Positions 34,692-43,194 of a stretch of DNA of 64,000 bases are shown piece by piece. Position 1 is the first letter of the stretch. Each line of letters begins with the position of its first letter. A program made the translations under genes and the position numbers. This DNA is from Paenibacillus melissococcoides (lineage in GTDB: Bacteria; Bacillota; Bacilli; Paenibacillales; Paenibacillaceae). The notes beneath the pieces were generated by a model, which was given only the letters and a program-made list of their open reading frames with translations, had not been told where the DNA came from and searched no databases. The stretch covers positions 62,001 through 126,000 of the forward strand of contig CALYLO010000002.1 in assembly GCA_944800085.1 (NCBI GenBank), in the 5' to 3' direction.

Positions 34692-36044
34692 GTGAAGAAA
34701 TATGAAGCCATCATGCGGGACATCAAGCGGCGGATCGAGGATCTTTCCCTGCGGCCGGGGGAGAAGCTGCCATCGATTCGCGCCTTGGCGCAAGCTTATC
34801 AATGCAGCAATAGCACGGTGATCCAGGCGCTGCAGGAGCTGGAGAAGGAGCATGTCATCTACTCGATTCCGCGCAGCGGTCATTATGTCGTGAATAAGGC
34901 ACAGCCGCAGATGGCCGAGGATGAGGAAGGCTTTGACTTTGCCGCCTCCGCGCCCAATGTGCGGCAGTTTCCGTATGTTCATTTTCAGCATTGCATCAAT
35001 CAGGCGATCAATCTGTATCAGGATGATTTTTTCGTATACGGCACGCCGAACGGGCTGCCGTCCCTCATTCGGGCGGTGCGCCCCCAACTGGAGTCGTGTC
35101 AGGTCTTTGCGAACGAGCGCAATATCGTCATTACGTCCGGAGTTCAACAGGCGCTGGCCCTGCTGAATGCGATGCCTTTGCCGAACGGGAAGACGAAGGT
35201 CGTCGTCGAGCAGCCCGGATATCATCTGTTCCTGGCGCATCTGAAGCTTCACCACACGCCGGCCCTCGGCGTGGAGCGGACGGCACGGGGGCTCGACCTT
35301 GCCCGTCTGGAAGCGTTGTTCAAGCGCGGGGATGTCCGCTATTTTTACACGATGCCCCGCTTTCACAATCCGTTGGGGACCTCGTTGAGCAATGCCGACA
35401 AGCAGCGGATTGTCGAGCTGGCCGACCGGTACGACGTCTATATTATCGAGGATGATTATTTGGCTGATTTCGAGCAGGATGCGGGCCAGATGCCGATGTA
35501 CTACTACGATACGAATCAGCGGGTCATCTACTTGAAAAGCTACTCCAAAATCATGTTCCCCGGACTTCGCGTCGGCGTCGCCGTGCTGCCGGATGCGCTT
35601 GTCGGCGCCTTCCAGCAGCACAAGCTGACGACCGATATCGACAGCTCGATGATCTCCCAGGCCGCTCTGGAGCTCTACATCACCAGCGGCATGTTCTGGC
35701 GCCACCGCGCCGAGGTGAGGGAATCGTATATCAGCAAATCAAGGCGGCTGTATGCTTCCTTAAGCAAGCATGTCGAGCCGTTCCTGAAGCCGGGGACGTT
35801 CGTGCATCCGCCGTCCGTCTGCATGAAGGCGCATATCGTGCTGCCGAACCGGATCGATATGGGGGCGCTGCTGCGCAAGCTTCGGCAGCGGCATGTCTAT
35901 GTGGGGGACATGAAGGAGCATTATCTGGAGAGCTGCTACCCCGAGAAAATCATGAAATTGAATGTCTCCAAAGTGCCGGAGGAACGGATCGAAGCGGGCG
36001 TTGCTCTGATTGCCGACGAATTGAGCAGGGGGCTGCGCGGATGA
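34692..36044 (+). CDS. MocR-family (GntR HTH + aminotransferase-like) regulator
   Basis: The start is the GTG at 34692 after GGAGGGG (giving 450 residues). The first 75 residues are a GntR winged helix (LRPGEKLPSIRALAQAYQCS, IYSIPRSGHYVV). The rest is a fold type I PLP domain: NIVITSGVQQALALLNAM, PRFHNPLGTSLSN, YIIEDDYLADFE, and the PLP-binding lysine in YLKSYSKIMFPGLRVG. Such proteins bind PLP and regulate neighbouring genes in response to it or to an amino-containing ligand. The divergent EamA exporter is the evident target. Confidence 0.92.
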   Translation: MKKYEAIMRDIKRRIEDLSLRPGEKLPSIRALAQAYQCSNSTVIQALQELEKEHVIYSIPRSGHYVVNKAQPQMAEDEEGFDFAASAPNVRQFPYVHFQHCINQAINLYQDDFFVYGTPNGLPSLIRAVRPQLESCQVFANERNIVITSGVQQALALLNAMPLPNGKTKVVVEQPGYHLFLAHLKLHHTPALGVERTARGLDLARLEALFKRGDVRYFYTMPRFHNPLGTSLSNADKQRIVELADRYDVYIIEDDYLADFEQDAGQMPMYYYDTNQRVIYLKSYSKIMFPGLRVGVAVLPDALVGAFQQHKLTTDIDSSMISQAALELYITSGMFWRHRAEVRESYISKSRRLYASLSKHVEPFLKPGTFVHPPSVCMKAHIVLPNRIDMGALLRKLRQRHVYVGDMKEHYLESCYPEKIMKLNVSKVPEERIEAGVALIADELSRGLRG

Positions 36045-36216
36045 TTTAGTACAGCGAAGCAAGCCTTCGCAGATGAATTTCCCGGTATCCGAATGAACCG
36101 GCCCAAGCCCGCTCCCAAATATAGACTGAAGAACGAAGGCGTGAATTTCGCTCCGCCTCTTCTTGATCGGCGGTGCAGTTCCGAAAAAAATAAGTCCCGG
36201 AAATGATAAAAATCAT
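36045..36216. other. Short gap between the MocR gene and the glp promoter
   Basis: No gene or clear terminator is seen. Confidence 0.4.
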
Positions 36217-36245
36217 TTGACACCGTTTCCAAAATAGAATAAACT
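36217..36245 (+). promoter_or_regulatory. Promoter of glpFK with overlapping cre-like site
   Basis: TTGACA, a 17-base spacer and TAAACT. TGACACCGTTTCCA (36218-36231) matches the CcpA cre consensus at all but two positions and covers the -35 box, consistent with glucose repression. Confidence 0.65.
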
Positions 36246-36278
36246 GTGAACTAAGTTAATGATGTTGCGGAGACATGG

Positions 36279-36352
36279 AGATCTACTTGCAGACGCGCTG
36301 ATCGCTCTCGAATTGGAGAGTTATCGCGCGGATGGATAGGTAGGTCTTTTTT
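36279..36352 (+). terminator. Leader terminator upstream of glpF
   Basis: AGATCTACTT pairs with AGGTAGGTCT (two wobbles) and is followed by TTTTTT. Inside, CGCGC...CTCTC/GAGAG...GCGCG adds a second stem. Being 5' of the gene and after the promoter, it is an attenuator. In B. subtilis glp leaders the antiterminator GlpP acts on such structures; that it does so here is inference. Confidence 0.75.
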
Positions 36353-36405
36353 GCGTTCCCGTCGAATAATGCTATTGATTGACTAGAAGTGAAGGGGGAC
36401 TTGGA

Positions 36406-37224
36406 ATGTCGGCATTTTGGGGGGAACTGATTGGGACGATGATTTTGATTGCGCTTGGAGGAGGTGTATGTGCGGGCGTATCCTTGAAACGGTCCTATGC
36501 GGCGAATTCGGGCTGGATCGTGACCGCGATGGGCTGGGGCCTGGCCGTCGCGATGGCGGCTTATGCGGTCGGTCCGATCAGCGGGGCGCATCTGAATCCG
36601 GCGCTTACGGTAGGGATGGCTCTGATCGGCACGTTCCCTTGGGCGGATGTGCCCGCCTATATCGCGGCGCAGCTTCTCGGAGCTATGGCGGGAGCGGTCC
36701 TCGTGTATTTGCATTATTTGCCGCATTGGAAGCTGACGGAGGACGCGGCCGCCAAGCTGGGCGTATTCGCGACAGGTCCCGCGGCGCCGCATCTTTTCGG
36801 AAATCTGATGAGCGAGATTATCGGGACGTTTATTCTCGTTCTCGGCATTTTGGCGATTGGCGCCAATGAGCTTACCGCCGGGCTCGGCCCGTTCATTGTC
36901 GGCTTTCTTATTGTGAGCATCGGCTTGTCGCTGGGCGGAACGACCGGGTACGCGATCAATCCCGCGCGCGACCTCGGCCCGAGAATTATGCATATGCTGC
37001 TTCCGATTCCGGGCAAGGGCGGCTCCAATTGGGCATATGCCTGGGTTCCTGTCGCAGGCCCGGTGATTGGGGGCGCATTGGGCGGACTTTTCTACAAAAC
37101 GGTGTTCCTTGGGCAAGCCGACACCCTCATCTGGGTGGTATCCGGGATCGTCCTCGTCATCGCGGTCATCGCATTGCTCACTTCCCGGCGAGGCGGAAAA
37201 GTATCGGCCCAGGCGAAATTATAG
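36406..37224 (+). CDS. glpF: Glycerol uptake facilitator
   Basis: This aquaglyceroporin of the cytoplasmic membrane has 272 residues. The ATG at 36406 follows AGGGGG. Six spans and two half-helices carry the NPA motifs: [11 protein letters not shown] (Asn64) and [11 protein letters not shown] (Asn185). The Asp right after the second motif is the mark of glycerol- rather than water-conducting members. It is the first gene of a glycerol locus followed by kinase and dehydrogenase, under a promoter with a cre-like site and a leader terminator. Confidence 0.95.
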   Translation: MSAFWGELIGTMILIALGGGVCAGVSLKRSYAANSGWIVTAMGWGLAVAMAAYAVGPISGAHLNPALTVGMALIGTFPWADVPAYIAAQLLGAMAGAVLVYLHYLPHWKLTEDAAAKLGVFATGPAAPHLFGNLMSEIIGTFILVLGILAIGANELTAGLGPFIVGFLIVSIGLSLGGTTGYAINPARDLGPRIMHMLLPIPGKGGSNWAYAWVPVAGPVIGGALGGLFYKTVFLGQADTLIWVVSGIVLVIAVIALLTSRRGGKVSAQAKL

Positions 37225-38769
<1,545 letters not shown>

Positions 38770-38850
38770 AGCCGGGGATAGCGGGGATAACAGGGACACC
38801 GGACATATCAGGGACACCGGGGATATCACGGAGATCATCGCAAAATCGTG
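38770..38850 (+). repeat. Short degenerate minisatellite after glpK
   Basis: GGGGATA, CAGGGACACCGG and ATATCA words recur two or three times (for example CAGGGACACCGG at about 38792 and 38811). The unit is roughly 20 bp and imperfect. Confidence 0.55.
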
Positions 38851-38946
38851 GAATTTATGGATTCAGCCGGGGAAATCGGATATATCGTTCATGTCGAAAT
38901 CATTGCGCACAAGTTAATAAAATCAATCAGTTGGAGAACGGGGGGG

Positions 38947-38989
38947 AACTGCAATCGCATGACAGTCTGTGGTGTTGTTGCAGTTTTTT
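38947..38989 (+). terminator. Leader terminator upstream of glpD
   Basis: AACTGCAA pairs with TTGCAGTT across a 23-base loop and is followed by TTTTTT, about 50 bases before the glpD start. This is the position of the GlpP-controlled attenuator of B. subtilis glpD. An AAGTTAAT word precedes both this and the glpF leader structure. Confidence 0.75.
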
Positions 38990-39040
38990 CTATCGGCGAG
39001 ACAGCCAATATTTCATTTACTGCAGCGAGGGGGTTCACCT

Positions 39041-40723
39041 ATGACAACTGCAACATTCTCTTCTGCGCATCGGGAGCGGATCGCGCATGCGCTGGGCCAG
39101 ACGCCGCTGGACGTCATCGTCATCGGCGGCGGCATCACCGGAGCGGGCATCGCGCTTGATGCGGCGACCCGCGGACTGACGACGGCCTTGTTCGAGATGC
39201 AGGATTTCGCGGCCGGAACGTCCAGCCGTTCGACGAAGCTGGTGCATGGCGGGCTCCGGTATTTGAAGCAGTTCGATATTAGCACGGTAGCCGAGGTCGG
39301 CAAGGAACGGGCCATCGTCTATGAGAACGGACCCCATGTGACGACTCCGGAATGGATGCTGCTGCCGATTCACCGCGGCGGGACCTTCGGCAAATTCAGC
39401 ACCGGCATTGGCTTGCGCGTCTACGACTTCCTTGCCGGAGTCAAGCATAGCGAGCGCCGGCGCATGCTGTCCGCGCAGCAGACGATAGAGCGTGAACCGC
39501 TGCTGAAGCGGGAAGGCTTGCTGGGCGGCGGTTATTACGTAGAATACCGGACGGATGACGCGCGCTTGACGATCGAAGTGATGAAGGAAGCCGTGCGCCA
39601 CGGAGCGTTGGCGCTGAACTATATGAAGGCCGACTCCTTCCTCTATGAGAATGGGAAGCTGCACGGCGTGCGCGTCGTGGATCAGGCGGACGGCAAGGAA
39701 TATGAGTTCTATGGCAAGACGATTATTAATGCGGCGGGCCCATGGGTGGATGAGCTTCGCGAACGGGATCATTCCAAGACGGGCAAGCATTTGCAATTGT
39801 CCAAAGGGGTGCATCTTGTCATCGACCAGGAGAAGTTCCCGCTCAAGCAAGCGATCTATTTCGATACGCCCGACGGGCGGATGGTCTTCGCGATTCCGCG
39901 TGAAGGCAAAACGTATGTCGGCACCACCGACACGTTCTATAAGGGCGACCCCGCCCATCCCGTCATGACGAAGGAAGACCGCGATTATATTATGGACGCT
40001 ATCGCGTTCATGTTCCCGTCGGTGCGGCTGACCGCCGGCGATATCGAGTCGAGCTGGGCCGGGGTCAGACCGCTCATCTATGAAGAAGGAAAGAGCGCGT
40101 CCGAGATCTCGCGCCGGGATGAAATCTGGCAGTCGCCTTCCGGCCTGATCACGATCGCCGGCGGCAAGCTGACCGGATACCGCAAGATGGCGGAGACGGT
40201 CGTCGATCGCGTCATGCAGCGGCTGGTTAAGGAACACGGACGCCCGTTCGTGCCAGTCAAGACGAAGCAGATGCCGATCTCCGGCGGCCATGTCGGCGGC
40301 TCCTCCGCCTTTCCGGGCTTCGTGGAGGCGAAGAAAGAGGAGGGCGTGCGCCGCGGTCTGGATGCGGCGCTGGCCCAGCGTTGGGCTCGCATGTACGGCT
40401 CGAATGCGGACCGCCTCTTCGCGCTCGCGGAGCGATACCGCGACGAGGCCGCATCCGGCGGCCTTCCGCTCGAAGTCCTCGTGCCGCTCGCATACGCGGT
40501 CGAGGAAGAGATGGCGCTCAAGCCGGCCGATTTCTTCATTCGAAGAACCGGCGCCTTGTTCTTCAACATCGACTGGGTCCGGCAATGGAAGGAGCCGGCC
40601 ATCGAGTGGATGGCCGCTCACCTGGGCTGGACGCCGGAGCAAAAGGCGAGCGGTGCCGCAGAGCTGGACCGCTATCTGCATGAAGCGGTCGTTCCGCAAG
40701 CGGAAGCGGCAGGGGAGCAATAG
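39041..40723 (+). CDS. glpD: Aerobic glycerol-3-phosphate dehydrogenase
   Basis: This FAD enzyme oxidises glycerol-3-phosphate to dihydroxyacetone phosphate and passes electrons to quinone at the membrane. It has 560 residues; the ATG at 39041 follows GAGGGGG. The FAD-binding [20 protein letters not shown] lies near residue 24, followed by [18 protein letters not shown], the family signature. [12 protein letters not shown] and [11 protein letters not shown] are also typical, and the C-terminal helical domain is complete. With glpF and glpK it completes glycerol catabolism and feeds the quinone pool used by cytochrome bd. Confidence 0.97.
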   Translation: MTTATFSSAHRERIAHALGQTPLDVIVIGGGITGAGIALDAATRGLTTALFEMQDFAAGTSSRSTKLVHGGLRYLKQFDISTVAEVGKERAIVYENGPHVTTPEWMLLPIHRGGTFGKFSTGIGLRVYDFLAGVKHSERRRMLSAQQTIEREPLLKREGLLGGGYYVEYRTDDARLTIEVMKEAVRHGALALNYMKADSFLYENGKLHGVRVVDQADGKEYEFYGKTIINAAGPWVDELRERDHSKTGKHLQLSKGVHLVIDQEKFPLKQAIYFDTPDGRMVFAIPREGKTYVGTTDTFYKGDPAHPVMTKEDRDYIMDAIAFMFPSVRLTAGDIESSWAGVRPLIYEEGKSASEISRRDEIWQSPSGLITIAGGKLTGYRKMAETVVDRVMQRLVKEHGRPFVPVKTKQMPISGGHVGGSSAFPGFVEAKKEEGVRRGLDAALAQRWARMYGSNADRLFALAERYRDEAASGGLPLEVLVPLAYAVEEEMALKPADFFIRRTGALFFNIDWVRQWKEPAIEWMAAHLGWTPEQKASGAAELDRYLHEAVVPQAEAAGEQ

Positions 40724-40900
40724 GGGGGCAGATGGGGACAGGCAGGGGAGCCAAGGGAAGCTCGGGGATGCCCAGGGAGACTCAGGGAACTCAGGGAAAC
40801 TCAGGGGAACCATGGGAGAATCAAGGAAGCCCAGGGAAACCCAGGGAGTCTCAGGGGAACCTGGGGAACCAAGGGGATAGGGGGAAGTGGCGACTTGTCC
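40724..40900 (+). repeat. GGGA-rich degenerate tandem repeat
   Basis: Roughly 175 bases consist of reiterated words such as CAGGGAAACTCAGGG, CAGGGAGACTCAGGG and CAAGGAAGCCCAGGG, period about 9-10 with drift. One strand is strongly purine-rich. Confidence 0.8.
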
Positions 40901-40959
40901 GGGGGCCGGGAACTGCCCCCCCATTATCCCAAGGCGCATCGAGCGGCTCGGTAACGCTT

Positions 40960-41150
40960 CGGCAAAGCTGTAAAAGTGCAGCAATTGCATGTCGGCGTCT
41001 ATGTCGTGATCGGATTGATGCAAAAGTGCAGGAATTTCCGCCTTATCGATTGAAGAGAAGACAAAATAGGATGAAAAGATGTAGTTTTGCAGGAAGTTGG
41101 GCAAAAATCTGCTTTCCTAGCATAAATTGATGCAGCTATGCAGGATTTTT
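40960..41150 (-). repeat. Four-dyad ladder element, copy D (inverted)
   Basis: Dyad cores start at 40967, 41017, 41078 and 41129, spacing 50, 61, 51, the mirror of the other copies. Reverse-complemented, its cores match cores 1-4 of the other copies in order (for example CTGCACTTTTACAG as core 4, as in copy E). Confidence 0.85.
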
Positions 41151-41191
41151 ACACAACTGGGCCGACCAGACTTCTGCGCACAAATCAAACC

Positions 41192-41405
41192 TTAGAGCGA
41201 ATCTGACCGACGGGGATAGACGAGAACAAATTCGCCACGTTGAACCTGAGCAACTGGGATAGAGCAGAGCAACTTGCCACGTCGAACCTGACCAACTGGA
41301 ATAAAGCAGAACAAATTCGCCACGTCGAACCTGAGCAACTGGGATAAAGCAGAGCAACTTGCCACGTCGAACCTGACCGATCGGGATAGACCAGAGCAGC
41401 CTCGC
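41192..41405 (+). repeat. 42/43-bp minisatellite, five units
   Basis: GCCACGTCGAACCTG-type starts occur at 41234, 41276, 41319 and 41361, with partial units at either end. Units alternate 42 and 43 bp because one has AAATTCGCC and the next AACTTGCC, so the true period may be an 85-bp dimer. Confidence 0.85.
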
Positions 41406-41441
41406 CCCCCCCACAAATTAAAGCCGTCCCGGAACAGCGCC

Positions 41442-41468
41442 AAAAAACACCCGCTAAGGGTGTTTTTT
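41442..41468. terminator. Terminator hairpin beside the minisatellite
   Basis: AAAACACCC/GGGTGTTTT, loop GCTAA, flanked by A6 and T6. It is the reverse complement of the hairpin at 12887-12914. Confidence 0.85.
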
Positions 41469-41576
41469 GTTGTCCGGCCTGTATGAATCCCACTGGGTTA
41501 CGCCTGCAATGTCGAATTTATGTCACTCCCAGGGAAGGCATTTTGCTCAAAATGTATGAGAAGGAAAAAGAAATGA

Positions 41577-41606
41577 TTGCAACAACTAATATCATTAGTT
41601 ATTATG
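41577..41606 (+). promoter_or_regulatory. Candidate promoter of the MBL-tetR operon
   Basis: TTGCAA, 18 bases, TATTAT; overlapped by palindrome 1. Confidence 0.5.
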
Positions 41607-41620
41607 CTAATATAATTAGT
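41585..41620. promoter_or_regulatory. Two palindromic operators, probably for the TetR regulator
   Basis: AACTAAT-ATC-ATTAGTT (41585-41601) and CTAAT-ATA-ATTAG (41608-41620) share the CTAAT/ATTAG half-site and lie within 60 bases of the operon start. Autoregulation by the TetR protein encoded downstream is the simplest reading. Confidence 0.75.
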
Positions 41621-41642
41621 TAAGCAATCGGAGGTGATTGCC

Positions 41643-42377
41643 GTGCGCGTAACCCGCCATGAGCATATCTATCAATTAACGTGGTTCCCGGGACTGTTCC
41701 CCGTCAATGTCTATCTGGTCGAAGAAGAGAACGAGCTTACCTTGATCGATGCCGGGCTGCCCCTTAGTCTGAAGGGCATCCTGAGCACGGCCGCGAAGCT
41801 GGGCAAGCCGATTACCCGCATCCTCTTGACGCATGCCCATGATGATCATGTCGGTTCGCTGGATGCATTGAAGGCGGCCTTGCCGCAAGCGGAGGTATCG
41901 ATTTCGCAGCGGGATGCCAAGCTGCTGCGCGGTGACCGCTCGCTGGAGCCGGGGGAGCCCGGGACGCCGATTTGCGGCGGGGTGCCGTCCTCGGTCAAGA
42001 CGGCGCCGGATCGGCTGCTGCGCGACGGCGATCGCATCGGCTCTTTGCTTGCCGTGGCGGCGCCGGGACATACGCCGGGGCTGATGGCCTTCCTCGACAC
42101 GCGCAGCCGGGCTCTTATTGCCGGAGATGCCTTTCAGACGCAGGGCGGCGTGGCCGTCTCCGGCAAGATGAAGCTGCGGTTCCCGTTCCCGGCGTTCGCT
42201 ACCTGGAACCTAGGGGAATCTATCGCGAGCGCCCGCAAGCTGCGCGCACTGGAGCCGACTCTGCTGGCGGCCGGCCATGGGCCGATGCTGCCGCAGCCGG
42301 CGGCGGCAATCGATAAGGCCATTCAAGAAGCAGAACATGTATGGAGGAATCAGCATCATGCCAAGGAAATCCATTGA
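41643..42377 (+). CDS. Metallo-beta-lactamase fold hydrolase
   Basis: This 244-residue cytosolic protein starts at GTG 41643, five bases after GGAGGTG. The HxHxDH zinc motif is complete (LLTHAHDDHVGS), and further metal ligands are in AAPGHTPG and LIAGDAFQTQGG, with a late His in LAAGHGPML. This layout fits the glyoxalase II/YobT-like branch rather than a true beta-lactamase. Its 3' end overlaps the TetR gene, so both come from one transcript under the palindromic operators. Substrate unknown. Confidence 0.88.
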   Translation: MRVTRHEHIYQLTWFPGLFPVNVYLVEEENELTLIDAGLPLSLKGILSTAAKLGKPITRILLTHAHDDHVGSLDALKAALPQAEVSISQRDAKLLRGDRSLEPGEPGTPICGGVPSSVKTAPDRLLRDGDRIGSLLAVAAPGHTPGLMAFLDTRSRALIAGDAFQTQGGVAVSGKMKLRFPFPAFATWNLGESIASARKLRALEPTLLAAGHGPMLPQPAAAIDKAIQEAEHVWRNQHHAKEIH

Positions 42378-42933
42378 TCGATCATTAATTGTGCACACCG
42401 CCGCAGAGATTGCCGATGCGGACGGCCTCAGCCAGGTGACGCTGGCCGCGGTTGCGGAGCGGCTCGGCATCAAGTCGCCCTCGCTGTACAATCATGTCCA
42501 GGGACTCCCTGGCCTGCGCACCGGGCTGGCGCATTACGGCCTGCTGGAGCTGAGAGAGTCGCTGGCGCGCGCGGCGGTCGGGAAGTCGGGCGAAGCGGCC
42601 ATCGACGCGATCGGGTTCGCTTACGTCAACTTCGTCCGCCAGCATCCGGGGGTATACGAAGCGACGATGTCGCCGCCGGATTTCAACGATCCGGATATTC
42701 AAGCCGCATCCGACTCGATATTGGAGCTGCTGCTCGATGTGCTTGGCGCATACAAATACGAGCAGGCCGACGCCTTCCATGTCGTGCGCGGTCTGCGCAG
42801 CCTGCTGCATGGCTTCGCCACGCTGGAGATGAAGCAGGGCTTCCGCATGGAGCTGGAGCGGGACGAGAGCTTAAAGCGGATGCTTCATACGTATGTGCGC
42901 GGGCTGGAAGCAGCGGGCCCGGGAACGAAGTGA
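42358..42933 (+). CDS. TetR-family regulator
   Basis: This 191-residue regulator starts at ATG 42358 after GGAGG, within the 3' end of the MBL gene. The N-terminal helix-turn-helix is clear (IVHTAAEIADADGLSQVTLA, AERLGIKSPSLYNHV). The C-terminal part (YVNFVRQHPGVYEATMSPPD, RGLRSLLHGFATLEM) matches the WHG-type ligand domain. It probably represses its own operon through the two CTAAT/ATTAG palindromes. Confidence 0.9.
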   Translation: MPRKSIDRSLIVHTAAEIADADGLSQVTLAAVAERLGIKSPSLYNHVQGLPGLRTGLAHYGLLELRESLARAAVGKSGEAAIDAIGFAYVNFVRQHPGVYEATMSPPDFNDPDIQAASDSILELLLDVLGAYKYEQADAFHVVRGLRSLLHGFATLEMKQGFRMELERDESLKRMLHTYVRGLEAAGPGTK

Positions 42934-43194
42934 GCTGCCCGGTTCTGCTGGCTGAAGACGAACTCCTGCAGACAGGCGAGGTGCAGGCAGACTCACGAGC
43001 AGGGCACAGGGTGAGGGCGGGCTCGCGAACAGGCGGCAAGGTACATGCAGACTTGCACATGGGCCGCTGCGGGGAGCTTGAGGAATTTGCGGCGAGGTCG
43101 TGCACGTCGCGCATCCGGCACTGCGGCCTGAATTGCGATATAATCGGTAGAGTGAGTTACAGATTCAGGCAATGACAGGAATCGGGAGAATGCG

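Noticed and set aside
38947..38989. Sixth copy of the ladder element
   Set aside because: AACTGCAA...TTGCAGTT resembles one dyad, but there is only one, with a long loop and a T6 tail. It fits a leader terminator of glpD.
39035..41104. 689-residue minus-strand open frame opposite glpD
   Set aside because: It is antisense to a well-identified gene, has no recognisable domain, and arises from the codon bias of GC-rich coding DNA.
41192..41405. Possible CRISPR array or repeat-containing protein
   Set aside because: Tandem units without spacers. Open frames across it exist on the minus strand but the 42/43-bp alternation breaks them and no ribosome binding site is present.
42950..43080. Degenerate repeat of about 30 bp after the TetR gene
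   Set aside because: Words such as GCAGAC and GAACAGGC recur but unit boundaries do not hold over three copies; too weak to call.
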